The notes beneath the pieces were generated by a model. That model was not told the DNA's origin, did not search any database, and saw only the letters and a list, made by a program, of their open reading frames with translations. From Chloroflexota bacterium (GTDB lineage Bacteria > Chloroflexota > Dehalococcoidia > Dehalococcoidales > UBA3254), in contig JAGDMY010000018.1 of NCBI GenBank assembly GCA_017860765.1, forward strand, positions 1 through 11,408: a DNA stretch of 11,408 bases. The letters are read 5' to 3'. The translations under genes and the position numbers were made by a program. Shown one piece after another: positions 5,701 through 11,408 of this stretch (within the stretch, counting starts at the first letter, position 1; each line of letters opens with the position of its first letter).

Positions 5701-7207
5701 AACGGCCCATCTGGCGGGGTCAGCCGTCATTCACGTTGAAAATGGAGCTTTGACCCCGGTCGATTCCGGCACCATCACCGTCAATATGGGTCCTCCGGCG
5801 GCGGTGAGTATCGCCACCCCTCCAGCAGGCTCTTCAGTAGATGTCCCTCTGGTTACCCAACCGGTGGTTCTGGTAACCGACACGGGTGGAAATCCGGTGG
5901 GTGGAGTCTCAGTCACCGCAGTCAAGGCCACCGGCAGCGGGGCCCTCAGGGGAACGTTAAATGCGGTCAGTGATATCGATGGATTGGCAGCTTTCAGTGA
6001 CCTGGGATACAGCAAGGCCGGAGAAGCTTTCACCCTGCGTTTCACGGCAGGCAGTTTATCGGTTGCCAGCAACCCGCTCACTCTCGAGCCCGGGAGCGCC
6101 ACTCAGATTAAAATTGAAACAGCGGCCGATGGCAAAGGCAAAGTGGTGGCCAGCAGCAGCCTTAGAATTGGAGCTTCGCTGACGGTATATGGCATATCCC
6201 GTGACCAGTTCAATAATTTTGTGGACAATCCCTCTGCTACGGTATGGTCCCTGACCGGCAAGACCGGTGGAATAGTAGATGGAGATCTGGTGGCTTCCGG
6301 GGATGGCAAGAGCGCCGTCCTGACCGGTCATCTAAAGGGCACAGCCATTATTCAGGCTGCCAAAGACAGCCTGACACCTGGAATTTCAGGGACCATCAAA
6401 GTGGGATATACAACTTCTGGTGGTGGAGGAGGCGGGGGCGGGGGATCAACACTTACCAGGGTTAACCTGAGTGGTTTAAATTCCAGTGCCATGATATATG
6501 TGAGCACCAGCGGCATAGTTTCGGCTGTTTCTCAGGTCACCACAGCGGATGGAGTCTTTAACCTGAATATTCCGGCCGGCACCAAGATGCTCACCAAGGA
6601 TAATAGCGCTTTAACTAGTTTGTCCGCTGAGGTCCTGGCTGCAACGCCAGCCACTCCTTCCGGATCGGCTTTAGTGCTGGCTTATAATCTGGGTCCGGAG
6701 GGGGCCACTTTTACTCCGGCGCTCACCCTCACCCTCTCTTATGACCCGGCCAAGTTACCCAAAAACGTATTGGAAAAGGACCTTTATATCGCCTGGTATG
6801 ACGGCACCCAATTTCAGGGCCTTGCCAGCACCGTTGATGAACAAGCCAATAAGGTAACCTCTCAGATGGCTCATTTGAGCAGCTATGCCTTATTGGGTAA
6901 GATAACCCTTCCGCCCTCACCCGCGCCATCCCCTGCGTCAGACCCGTCCCCAGCACCCAAAATCACCCCGGCGCCGGAGCCCAAACCTCAGCCTGCATCC
7001 TCGCCTGCGGTGACCTTTACCCCAACCACGCCGGCTGCCCCGACAGCGCCTCCGATAGATACGGCGGCCCCGCAATCAACGCCGGCATCAAGCCCGGAAA
7101 ACTCGCCCGCGGCCGCCGGCGGGTGGCCCATGATCACCGGTATAATTGTTGGTTTAGCAATAATATTAGCTGTCTCTATCCTGGTCATTAAAAGGCGCAA
7201 GCCCTGA
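2729..7207 (+). CDS. Secreted, membrane-anchored papain-family (C1A) protease with lectin-like and Ig-like repeats
   Basis: 1492 residues; the ATG has GGGAGGG 5 nt upstream. Residues 1-34 are a signal peptide ending VSA. A propeptide-like segment leads to a papain domain (about 98-330) with oxyanion Gln116 (KNQG), catalytic Cys122 (GTCWAF), His270 (NHAVCLVGW) and Asn296 (VKNSWG), all present, so it should be active. A lectin-like domain follows (about 338-490), then an Ig-like domain (495-600) and six roughly 103-residue Ig-like (Big) modules. A nine-glycine linker (1231-1239), another beta domain (1242-1391), a Pro/Ala/Ser wall-spanning stretch (1394-1462), and a membrane helix (1466-1487) ending KRRKP complete it. 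There is no LPXTG motif. The protein is probably displayed outside the cell, cutting proteins or peptides and binding partners or glycans through the repeats. The substrate is unknown. The downstream 70-residue gene may be cotranscribed. Confidence 0.93.
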   Translation: MYLLKSSLKKSAGIMLIAILLLLVVLVPFNIVSAAEPQDNYQVAPPNPAFLDYLRAKPLLFSGSAPIGFSNLGYVPTSFDLSHVDSLPEVSTQELTALPGIWDWRTQGKLTPVKNQGNAGTCWAFATLGSLESRIKIIDDQTFDLSEQNLITGVDPAFISFQSDRRNAGGNFLMSTDMLSKNGTRLESSQPYNPDTLNTEVYFDGTPVLQKVNNFRVITSAGTNPANYTKIKTAISTYGPLMAAYYVDDAHFYPATNTYYYPNCPYTPNHAVCLVGWDDTKAHPAGGGHGAWIVKNSWGTGFGEQGYFYLCYGSATLSNICGYYGANAAGYEEYIPGEKIYFWDEAGLRSAIGANTSSSWMRSVFTASKAGSLTNVEFWTTSPSAQYQIQVRNSSDALQYTQSGTCVEQGFYSIPLGNPVSLSAGQEFKVDVYMTTPGFNFPIPVETITPGYCEPEIQANVSFVKTSSGGPWIDTASILGGYNVCLRAVEQDPVALVLKTDPQTLTAGQVSSQIEVEVQNSVTHDPVPVGRNTILNLSSSSNTGKFDISSSGLFNGAVTSVIILNGGSNASFYYKDITAGTPTITVSTSGITGCTQTESINPGPPSRIRVETEADGTGTTVAARNLVAGNTLTVFGVTRDSLNNYTGNPAETTWSLIKTGGVVDTDLSAASGASVTLTANLAGSAIIHPANGDLDPTDSGTITITKGAFDHLQIQTQPASTLSVDSAFSTAAVVKACDAGGNPISGISIAAARDPDTGSGALRGTLTVATDASGSATFSNLAYNKPDVFKVKFSSGTRTIISNPIGPLAAGAVKAISMASPPAAGASVDLPLGPQPVIAVKDQFDNPVEGIEVAASIATGTPAALRGTTTATSAPGTGLAAFTNLGYNKSGQPFSLRFTTGSLAITSGSLGPLAAGAPAQIRVETAANGSGSLVGIRTLLSGNTLTVFGIARDQYANFAGNPAENAWSLVDIKGHVVGGDLSPLSGSSATLTAHLAGSAVIHVENGALTPVDSGTITVNMGPPAAVSIATPPAGSSVDVPLVTQPVVLVTDTGGNPVGGVSVTAVKATGSGALRGTLNAVSDIDGLAAFSDLGYSKAGEAFTLRFTAGSLSVASNPLTLEPGSATQIKIETAADGKGKVVASSSLRIGASLTVYGISRDQFNNFVDNPSATVWSLTGKTGGIVDGDLVASGDGKSAVLTGHLKGTAIIQAAKDSLTPGISGTIKVGYTTSGGGGGGGGGSTLTRVNLSGLNSSAMIYVSTSGIVSAVSQVTTADGVFNLNIPAGTKMLTKDNSALTSLSAEVLAATPATPSGSALVLAYNLGPEGATFTPALTLTLSYDPAKLPKNVLEKDLYIAWYDGTQFQGLASTVDEQANKVTSQMAHLSSYALLGKITLPPSPAPSPASDPSPAPKITPAPEPKPQPASSPAVTFTPTTPAAPTAPPIDTAAPQSTPASSPENSPAAAGGWPMITGIIVGLAIILAVSILVIKRRKP
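4538..6406 (+). repeat. Six Ig-like modules of two types in the order A-B-B-A-B-A inside the protease gene
   Basis: Type A (residues 604-706, 918-1020, 1124-1226) shares I-R/K-V/I-E-T, LTVFG-RD, N-F, NPA-WSL, V-GDL, LTA-L-GSAIIH and DSGTI. Type B (707-811, 812-917, 1021-1123) shares A-D-GGNP-G--V, GALRGT, G-A-F--LGY-K and F-L-FT-G. All modules are about 103 residues, so the array looks made by duplication of an A-B unit plus one extra B. The first type A copy is the most diverged from the other two at its ends. Confidence 0.8.
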
Positions 7208-7244
7208 CCCGGGTATATGAAATTGCCGATGGAGATAGGATATC

Positions 7245-7457
7245 ATGAGAGATGAAAATGAGATCAGATTGAAGCGAGCCTACTGGTATGGTGTTTTCGA
7301 TGCCCTGAATGTTCCTGAAAAAGCCAGGACGGATAAATTAGATAAAGAAAAGCTCACTGCCCAGGTCTGGCTGGCGGCGCTCGATTGGCTTCTCGGCCAG
7401 GGAGAAGAAGCGGCCTCAAAACTTGACCGGATTGATGAGATGAAGCAAAAACCCTGA
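7245..7457 (+). CDS. Hypothetical 70-residue cytoplasmic protein
   Basis: The ATG at 7245 lies 37 bp after the protease stop, with AGGA a few nt before it (a weak site) and GGAG further up. The product is charged and helical (EIRLKRAYWYGVFDALNVPEKARTDK, as two pieces: aromatic patch YWYGVFDAL, then a Lys/Asp-rich turn; then VWLAALDWLLGQGEEAASKLD). There is no signal or membrane segment. No family is recognised. No terminator or promoter separates it from the protease, so cotranscription is likely. Its last codons overlap the terminator of the converging cNMP-domain gene. Confidence 0.6.
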   Translation: MRDENEIRLKRAYWYGVFDALNVPEKARTDKLDKEKLTAQVWLAALDWLLGQGEEAASKLDRIDEMKQKP

Positions 7458-7479
7458 GGGCTGCTATTGCTCCTCGGGG
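7447..7479 (-). terminator. Intrinsic terminator of the cNMP-domain gene, overlapping the 3' end of the opposing gene
   Basis: An 8-bp stem with one G-T pair (7452-7459 with 7472-7479, 12-nt loop) is followed on the minus strand by five T residues (complement of 7447-7451). The two convergent stop codons are only 6 bp apart, so the hairpin is partly coding on both strands. On the plus strand no T-tract follows, so it should act mainly on the minus-strand transcript. Confidence 0.6.
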
Positions 7480-7964
7480 GCTACTGTTTCTTTACGTTGG
7501 ATCCATTCATGGGTGAACCGCCGCAGTACGGTCGTAGTATAATTCAACCGCTCGCTGATTATGCTGCTCAGATTCCTCATCACCACGTATCCCATATGGT
7601 TGTTCTGGTCGAGCAGGCGTATTAATTCCTGACTATTGATCCTGATAATGTCGACTTTCTCCAGGCACCTGGCAATTGCCGTACGGGGATGAGACGGCCC
7701 CAGCGAAGCCCAGCCAAAAGTCTCTCCCTTCTTGAGGGTATGGATAACCAGTTTGCTTTCGTGTTCGTCAATAAGGATCTCGATTTGGACACTGTCGTGG
7801 CCATTTTCTACAAGAAATATTTCCGATGAAGAGCTATGCGGACTTAAGATTACAGCCTCTTTATCATAGGTATTCCGGGTGCAAAGGCCGGTAATCTTCT
7901 CCAGCTCCGAGTTGTCCAGGCCAACAAACAGGTTAAAAATCTTCAAGTTCTCAGGCGTGATCAT
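7464..7964 (-). CDS. Cyclic-nucleotide-binding-domain protein without a DNA-binding domain
   Basis: I prefer the ATG at 7962-7964 (166 residues), 6 nt after AAAGGA, over the in-frame TTG two codons upstream. The fold is the Crp/Fnr-type sensor barrel: PENLKIFNLFVGLDNSELEKI at the start, an IFLVENG strand pair, and a phosphate-binding cassette at about residues 80-100 (GETFGWASL then RTA). Arg94-Thr95 of the cassette are kept, but the usual FGE has Trp (FGW) in place of Glu. This variant is seen in some cNMP-domain proteins and weakens the case for cAMP. The chain ends after a long helix (MGYVVMRNLSSIISERLNYT) and a charged tail. There is no helix-turn-helix, so it is not a classical Crp regulator. 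It is divergent from the dehydratase-like gene. Confidence 0.85.
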   Translation of the reverse strand: MITPENLKIFNLFVGLDNSELEKITGLCTRNTYDKEAVILSPHSSSSEIFLVENGHDSVQIEILIDEHESKLVIHTLKKGETFGWASLGPSHPRTAIARCLEKVDIIRINSQELIRLLDQNNHMGYVVMRNLSSIISERLNYTTTVLRRFTHEWIQRKETVAPEEQ

Positions 7965-8012
7965 CTTCAATCCTTTCCTTTGTAGCTATCAGCGGTCGCT
8001 GAGTTATTAACC

Positions 8013-8068
8013 CCGGGCTGATTTCTTTATATTATAACAGGGTTCAGTTCTATAATCACTTAGCCCGG
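8013..8068. promoter_or_regulatory. Divergent control region: inverted repeat enclosing two TATAAT boxes
   Basis: A perfect 7-bp inverted repeat, CCGGGCT (8013-8019) and AGCCCGG (8062-8068), encloses a TATAAT on the minus strand (complement of 8031-8036) and a TATAAT on the plus strand (8051-8056). The first is well placed to serve the cNMP-domain gene. The second could serve the dehydratase-like gene with a leader of about 100 nt. Matching -35 hexamers are poor for both, which would fit activator-dependent promoters. The repeat could be an operator or could loop in RNA. Confidence 0.4.
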
Positions 8069-8161
8069 ACCGATCCTGAAAGATTCAGCCGCAGGCGGCG
8101 ACAAAAGGGAAGGGGATTCCGCTCGCGGGAAAAATTATGCTATATTAAACACACCGGAGAT

Positions 8162-9520
8162 TTGCCCCGGAATAGATTTAGAGGTATTTTATCGTTATCC
8201 GTGAAAATCGACATTGCCAAATTGATGTCAGGCGCCATCTTCAACCTTTCCAATTCCAGCGGTAGCGGCCTTGACAGGAGTGAATCCCTATTTAGAGCCT
8301 ACCGCCTGGGCGCCAAAATAAATGCCCTTAATCCTGGAGTACCCAAAAGCGACCGGCTGTATATGAGGATGGCTATCGATTACTATGCGCGGGTATTGAG
8401 TGCGAGCAAGAAAAAGAAGTTTATTGCCGCTTATTCCCTGGGCTGTCCCGTAGAAATCCTCTATGCAATGCAGATTGTACCCTTCCAGCTTGAGGCAACC
8501 GGATGGCTGCTGACCATGCTTACAGGCGATGCAGGCCAGCTGTTGCAGGCTTCCAGTGAGATTGGACTGGCGACGGAAATTTGCTCGGTGCATCGTCTGC
8601 TGGCGGGAGCATTTTGGAGACAGATGCTGCCTCGCCCGAACGCCGTTATTTGGACCAACATCCCCTGTGAGAACTCCGCTAAAGCTGGGCCTCTTTTTGC
8701 CAGCCTGAACGCATGTGCGGGTTTTTTTCTGGACCATCCTTACAGGGATGCGCCCCGGGAAGAAGGATATCTGGTTTCGGAGTTAATCAATCTGATATCC
8801 TTCCTCGAGAAAGAGTCAGGCCACCGGCTGAGCTTCAGCAGGCTCACGGAAGCGATAAATCAAACAAAGCGACAAATTGAGCTCTGTCAGGAAATATCTG
8901 AGTTGAGGAAGAAAGTGCCTTCACCTTTCCCTTCTTTTACCTTTCTGAGAATGTTCATGACGCTCCTTCTCCTGGGGGGCCAGACCGAAGGAACGGAATA
9001 TTTAAAAACGCTCCGTCAAGAACTGGCCACCAAAGCACGACAGAGGAAGGGGAAGGCTGCTTCCGAGAGGTTCAGGCTGATAGATTTAAACCTTCCGCCC
9101 CTGTATTTTATTGGTTCTCTAAAAACCCTTTTCCAGGAGTATGGAGTGGTGGAAGTGATCAACCCCTTTTTTTTAGACTGGAGGCCGCTGGATCTGGATG
9201 CATCGCAGCCTTTGCAGAGCCTCGCCAGGAAGTCTTTGATGAACCCTCTGATGGGTATTTGCGATCCCCTGGGCCGGGACACGTTGAAAAGACTCGAGCA
9301 ATACGTCAGAGAATATCGAATTGACGGGGCCATCAACTATGCCCACATTGGATGCGGATCCTTCGGGGGTGCCAGCCGCCTGGTTCGCGAGGCACTGAAG
9401 AAGGCCGGTGTTCCTACGCTTGATCTCTCCTGTGACATTACCGACCCAACGGTAGCCTCGCCGGAAGAAATGCGTGAACAGATAGTGCGCTTTGTTGAGC
9501 TGCTTGAAGATAGAGGCTGA
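8162..9520 (+). CDS. 2-hydroxyacyl-CoA dehydratase subunit D-like (HgdB/FldB-type) protein
   Basis: The family carries out radical dehydration or ATP-driven reduction with a [4Fe-4S] cluster in each of two related subunits, activated by an HgdC-type ATPase. Seen here: the N-terminal motif GCPVEILYAMQIVPFQLE (about 94-111), GLATEICSVHR (Cys141), a second motif IPCENSAK (Cys169), and the C-terminal part with GICDPLGRD (Cys367), NYAHIGCGSFGGASRLVREALKK (Cys398; two pieces) and the closing LSCDITDPT ... EMREQIVRFVE. Cys141, Cys169 and Cys398 are the likely cluster ligands. The length of 452 is normal for the family. The start is uncertain: the TTG at 8162 is only 2 nt from GGAG, and GTG 8201 or ATG 8225 are alternatives that lose no conserved part. 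No partner subunit or activase lies in the window, so the substrate cannot be named. Confidence 0.8.
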   Translation: MPRNRFRGILSLSVKIDIAKLMSGAIFNLSNSSGSGLDRSESLFRAYRLGAKINALNPGVPKSDRLYMRMAIDYYARVLSASKKKKFIAAYSLGCPVEILYAMQIVPFQLEATGWLLTMLTGDAGQLLQASSEIGLATEICSVHRLLAGAFWRQMLPRPNAVIWTNIPCENSAKAGPLFASLNACAGFFLDHPYRDAPREEGYLVSELINLISFLEKESGHRLSFSRLTEAINQTKRQIELCQEISELRKKVPSPFPSFTFLRMFMTLLLLGGQTEGTEYLKTLRQELATKARQRKGKAASERFRLIDLNLPPLYFIGSLKTLFQEYGVVEVINPFFLDWRPLDLDASQPLQSLARKSLMNPLMGICDPLGRDTLKRLEQYVREYRIDGAINYAHIGCGSFGGASRLVREALKKAGVPTLDLSCDITDPTVASPEEMREQIVRFVELLEDRG

Positions 9521-9602
9521 AAAACCTCTGCCGCTATGACCAAAGGACTAAAAATGTGTTACTATTTCCCCATTGTGAATCGGGCCCTGACGGGTTAGAG
9601 TA

Positions 9603-9683
9603 ATGAAGAGTATTCGTGCGTATCTGAAATTGATTACCCGATATAAGAAATCGGCCGGATACAAAAAGCGTGAAATCAGCTAA
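9603..9683 (+). CDS. Possible 26-residue basic peptide
   Basis: An ATG at 9603 opens 27 codons ending at TAA 9681-9683, 18 bp before the coiled-coil gene. The peptide begins MKSIRAYLKLITRYKK, continues with a KKRE tail, and has 9 Lys/Arg in 26 residues. The Shine-Dalgarno site is poor (TTAGAG). It could be a real small protein, a translational leader of the next gene, or chance. Confidence 0.2.
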   Translation: MKSIRAYLKLITRYKKSAGYKKREIS

Positions 9684-9701
9684 AGAAGGGGACGGACTAA
9701 T

Positions 9702-10691
9702 ATGGGAAAGGTTCAGGATACTCTGGAGCCAGTGGTTAGCGAGACGGAAAATATAATTCAGGAATACCAGGACAGGATCAAGAAGGCCCTGGAAGTAGAA
9801 AGTCACAAGATGAAGGAGCGGGCGGAGCATGATTCGAACCAAATCCTGACCCGGGCTAAAGATGAAGCTACTAAGCTGGTTGCCCAGGCCCGCCAAAGTG
9901 CCGCTGCCGAATCGGAACGGATCCTCGCCAAAGCCGGAGAGGAAGCAGAACGGACCACCAGGGAGTCCCGTGAGGAAGCCTCGGAAGAATCGGCCAGAAT
10001 ACTTGACGAGGCCAAAAGGAAAGCCTCCCAGCTGGTAATGGAAGTCGTAGAATATGGTACCAAACAGGCGCAAAGCGAATTTGCCCGGGCCGCCTCCGAA
10101 GCGAGGGATAAAACCTCCCGGCTGTTGACGCAAGTAAGCACTACTGTAGAAGAGATCATTGCCGAGGCAGAGGCCAGTTTAAAGGCCGAACTTGAGCGTT
10201 TGGCTTCGGTGACGTCCCAGGCCGAGAATAATCTCATGCATCTCGGTGAGATGCATAATAAGGATGCTAAGGTCAACTCACGCCGGGCAACCCGGGAAGA
10301 AACCACGCCAAAACCGCCCATTATCGAAAAGCACGAAGCTGAAAAGCCGACCATTAACGAGAGACCTGAGCCTGCTAATCCTCCGGTAGTAGAGAGGAAA
10401 GCCGCTCCCGGGAAACAGAATGATGACGCCAGGCTTTTTAAAGGGGTCCTTAAAGTTGAGGTAATCCCCACTTTCGACCAGGAACAAACGGGCGGCGTGC
10501 CGGAGTGGCTGGCCAAACTTCATGGCTTGAAGATTATATCTACGGGTGGCTATTCGGGCACCAACAGGTGGATTACGACCTATACTGTCAACCTGGATCA
10601 GCCGCTGCCTCTTTTGAAGATATTCCGGGCTTTGCCCCAGGTAAAGTATGTCGCCGAGAGCAAAGGGAATATCGTGATAACGTTGAAATAA
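9702..10691 (+). CDS. Coiled-coil protein with a distinct C-terminal alpha/beta domain (DivIVA/ATPase-b-like)
   Basis: The ATG at 9702 has AAGGGGACGG about 8 nt before it. Residues 10-180 are an almost unbroken charged heptad coiled coil rich in Ala, Glu, Lys and Arg (EEAERTTRESREEASEESAR and similar repeats). This part resembles DivIVA, the ATP-synthase b or E subunit, or apolipoprotein-like rods. A Pro/Glu/Lys-rich linker (190-245) joins it to a compact domain (246-329) with LFKGVLKVEVIP, GVPEWLAKLHGLKIISTGGY, an ITTYTVNL strand, LPLLKIFRALPQVKYV and a final NIVITLK strand. This is a beta-alpha-beta pattern like a ferredoxin or ACT fold. I recall similar tails in Chloroflexota proteins, but that is memory and not a search. 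There is no membrane span. A cell-shape, polar-scaffold or regulatory role is possible; none is shown. Confidence 0.7.
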   Translation: MGKVQDTLEPVVSETENIIQEYQDRIKKALEVESHKMKERAEHDSNQILTRAKDEATKLVAQARQSAAAESERILAKAGEEAERTTRESREEASEESARILDEAKRKASQLVMEVVEYGTKQAQSEFARAASEARDKTSRLLTQVSTTVEEIIAEAEASLKAELERLASVTSQAENNLMHLGEMHNKDAKVNSRRATREETTPKPPIIEKHEAEKPTINERPEPANPPVVERKAAPGKQNDDARLFKGVLKVEVIPTFDQEQTGGVPEWLAKLHGLKIISTGGYSGTNRWITTYTVNLDQPLPLLKIFRALPQVKYVAESKGNIVITLK

Positions 10692-10709
10692 AAGGAGATA
10701 AAAAGGAGT

Positions 10710-10739
10710 TTGCTTTAAAGAATCTATCAATGATATAAT
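10710..10739 (+). promoter_or_regulatory. Promoter of the tRNA-Gln gene
   Basis: TTGCTT (10710-10715) and a perfect TATAAT (10734-10739) are separated by 18 bp. Transcription would start about 5 nt before the mature tRNA 5' end at 10751. The -35 box matches the consensus only in its TTG. This is independent of the coiled-coil gene, whose stop is at 10691. Confidence 0.5.
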
Positions 10740-10750
10740 TCAAACGGCAC

Positions 10751-10824
10751 TGGGGGATAGTCTAGTGGTAGGACAGTGGACTCTGAATCCATGAGCGGGG
10801 GTTCGAATCCCTCTCCCCCAGCCA
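10751..10824 (+). tRNA. tRNA-Gln(CTG)
   Basis: A full cloverleaf can be drawn. A 7-bp acceptor TGGGGGA/TCCCCCA is followed by D arm GTC-TAGTGGTAG-GAC and a 5-bp anticodon stem GTGGA/TCCAT around loop CTCTGAA. Anticodon CTG reads the Gln codon CAG. A 4-nt variable loop GAGC, T stem GGGGG/CCCTC with loop TTCGAAT, discriminator G and an encoded CCA complete it. The 74-nt length includes the CCA. Confidence 0.95.
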
Positions 10825-10837
10825 GCCGTTGGAAGCT

Positions 10838-10882
10838 AAAAAAGCCCTTATGCGGAAATTGACATAAGGGCTTTCATTTTTT
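10838..10882. terminator. Bidirectional intrinsic terminator between tRNA-Gln and the histidine kinase
   Basis: A perfect 12-bp stem (10841-10852 with 10863-10874) encloses a 10-nt loop. Six T residues follow on the plus strand (10877-10882) and six on the minus strand (complement of 10838-10843). It ends the tRNA transcript and the converging kinase transcript, which stops at 10913. Confidence 0.9.
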
Positions 10883-10912
10883 CTAACGGAGCGCGGATAT
10901 TTTTGGGGACCG

Positions 10913-11408
10913 CTATTGGTTGCCTTTCCTATCACAGATCGGAATTGTAAAAAGGAAGGTGGCGCCTTCGCCCAACTTTGACTCTACCCATATGCGGCCA
11001 CCATGTGCTTCTACAAGCCGTTTGCAGACTGCCAGGCCCAATCCGATTCCATCCGCGGTGGACTTGTTCTCTACTCCCTGGAATGGCTCGAATATTCTTA
11101 GCTGATCTGTTTCACTAATCCCTGGCCCCTGGTCGCTGACACCGACTACTATCTCTCCCTGCTCTTGCCGGGCGAAGACCCTTATCTGGCTCCCCTCTGG
11201 AGAGTACTTCGCCGCATTTTCCACGAGGTTGTGAAAAACTCGCTTAAGCCTCGCAGGGTCGACGACCACTAGCGGCATTTTATCCGGGATGTCAAGGAGG
11301 ATGCTGTGCCCGGGGAATAATCGGAGGAATTCCATTATTATTTGTTGCGCCGGTCCTGCAATGCTAAGCGACTTCTTATCAAGCTGCAAGCGGTTCGCCT
11401 GATGTTTT
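10913..11408 (-). CDS. Sensor histidine kinase, catalytic C-terminal part, cut by the window edge
   Basis: The frame is open to the right edge; the TTG at 11389 is a Leu inside the gene (the preceding residues read KHQANR), so the start and the phosphorylated His lie outside. The visible part is the HATPase domain that binds ATP and donates phosphate to the His. It has an N box with [21 protein letters not shown], a G1 box VSDQGPGIS, an F box LRIFEPFQG, and a G2 box [19 protein letters not shown] followed by [11 protein letters not shown]. All ATP-binding motifs are intact, so the domain should be functional. The sensor input and any response regulator are not in view. It ends with TAG at 10913-10915 and converges on the tRNA. 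Confidence 0.92.
   Translation of the reverse strand, partial: KHQANRLQLDKKSLSIAGPAQQIIMEFLRLFPGHSILLDIPDKMPLVVVDPARLKRVFHNLVENAAKYSPEGSQIRVFARQEQGEIVVGVSDQGPGISETDQLRIFEPFQGVENKSTADGIGLGLAVCKRLVEAHGGRIWVESKLGEGATFLFTIPICDRKGNQ

Noticed and set aside
5074..6309. Several minus-strand frames inside the Ig-like repeats
   Set aside because: They recur with the repeat modules and are complements of Thr/Gly/Ala-rich codons, with no starts supported by ribosome binding sites.
9508..9535. Hairpin AGAGG/CCTCT at the end of the dehydratase-like gene as a terminator
   Set aside because: The stem is only 5 bp and no T-tract follows on the plus strand.
9803..10516. Long minus-strand frame of 237 residues opposite the coiled-coil gene
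   Set aside because: It is a codon-bias shadow: Ser/Ala-rich because it is the complement of Glu/Ala/Arg-rich coiled-coil codons; the plus frame has a good RBS and sensible domains.
10751..10824. tRNA-Gln as an integration site of a mobile element
   Set aside because: No integrase and no second copy of the tRNA 3' end is visible in the window.

Overview
This window looks like a stretch of bacterial chromosome, probably from an anaerobe. The strongest hints point to Chloroflexota (Dehalococcoidia-like). They are a papain-type secreted protease with a lectin-like domain, Ig-like repeats and a C-terminal membrane anchor, a small four-helix membrane protein of a type I associate with that group, a coiled-coil protein with an unusual C-terminal domain, and an orphan 2-hydroxyacyl-CoA dehydratase-type subunit. 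Clear Shine-Dalgarno sites and sigma-70-type promoters would also fit an anaerobic Firmicute, so the assignment is an inference. No phage, transposase, CRISPR or plasmid gene was seen.

Left part (1-2340): a loose, AT-richer region of small genes. It holds the 3' end of a ribbon-helix-helix-like gene that runs off the left edge, then a zone (306-1077) of short fragments. One of these is a two-helix membrane gene whose 5' end seems frameshifted. Next come an unrecognised 150-aa protein on the minus strand, a four-helix membrane protein on the plus strand, and a 60-residue two-helix membrane protein on the minus strand.

Middle (2341-7457): the dominant feature is a 1492-residue secreted, membrane-anchored cysteine protease. 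Its control region has direct repeats, a dyad over the -35 box, a good promoter, and a roughly 137-nt leader. The leader carries a possible 17-residue leader peptide and a terminator-like hairpin just before the ribosome binding site. A 70-residue protein follows 37 bp later. It converges on a cyclic-nucleotide-binding-domain gene whose terminator lies in the overlapping 3' ends.

Right part (7464-11408): the cNMP-binding-domain gene is divergent from an orphan HgdB-like dehydratase subunit. The shared intergenic region has a 7-bp inverted repeat bracketing -10-like elements on both strands. A coiled-coil (DivIVA or ATPase-b/E-like) protein and a tRNA-Gln(CTG) gene with its own promoter follow. 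A bidirectional terminator separates the tRNA from the 3' half of a sensor histidine kinase that runs off the right edge.

The genes do not form one obvious pathway. The clearest regulatory story is conditional expression of the large surface protease through its leader.
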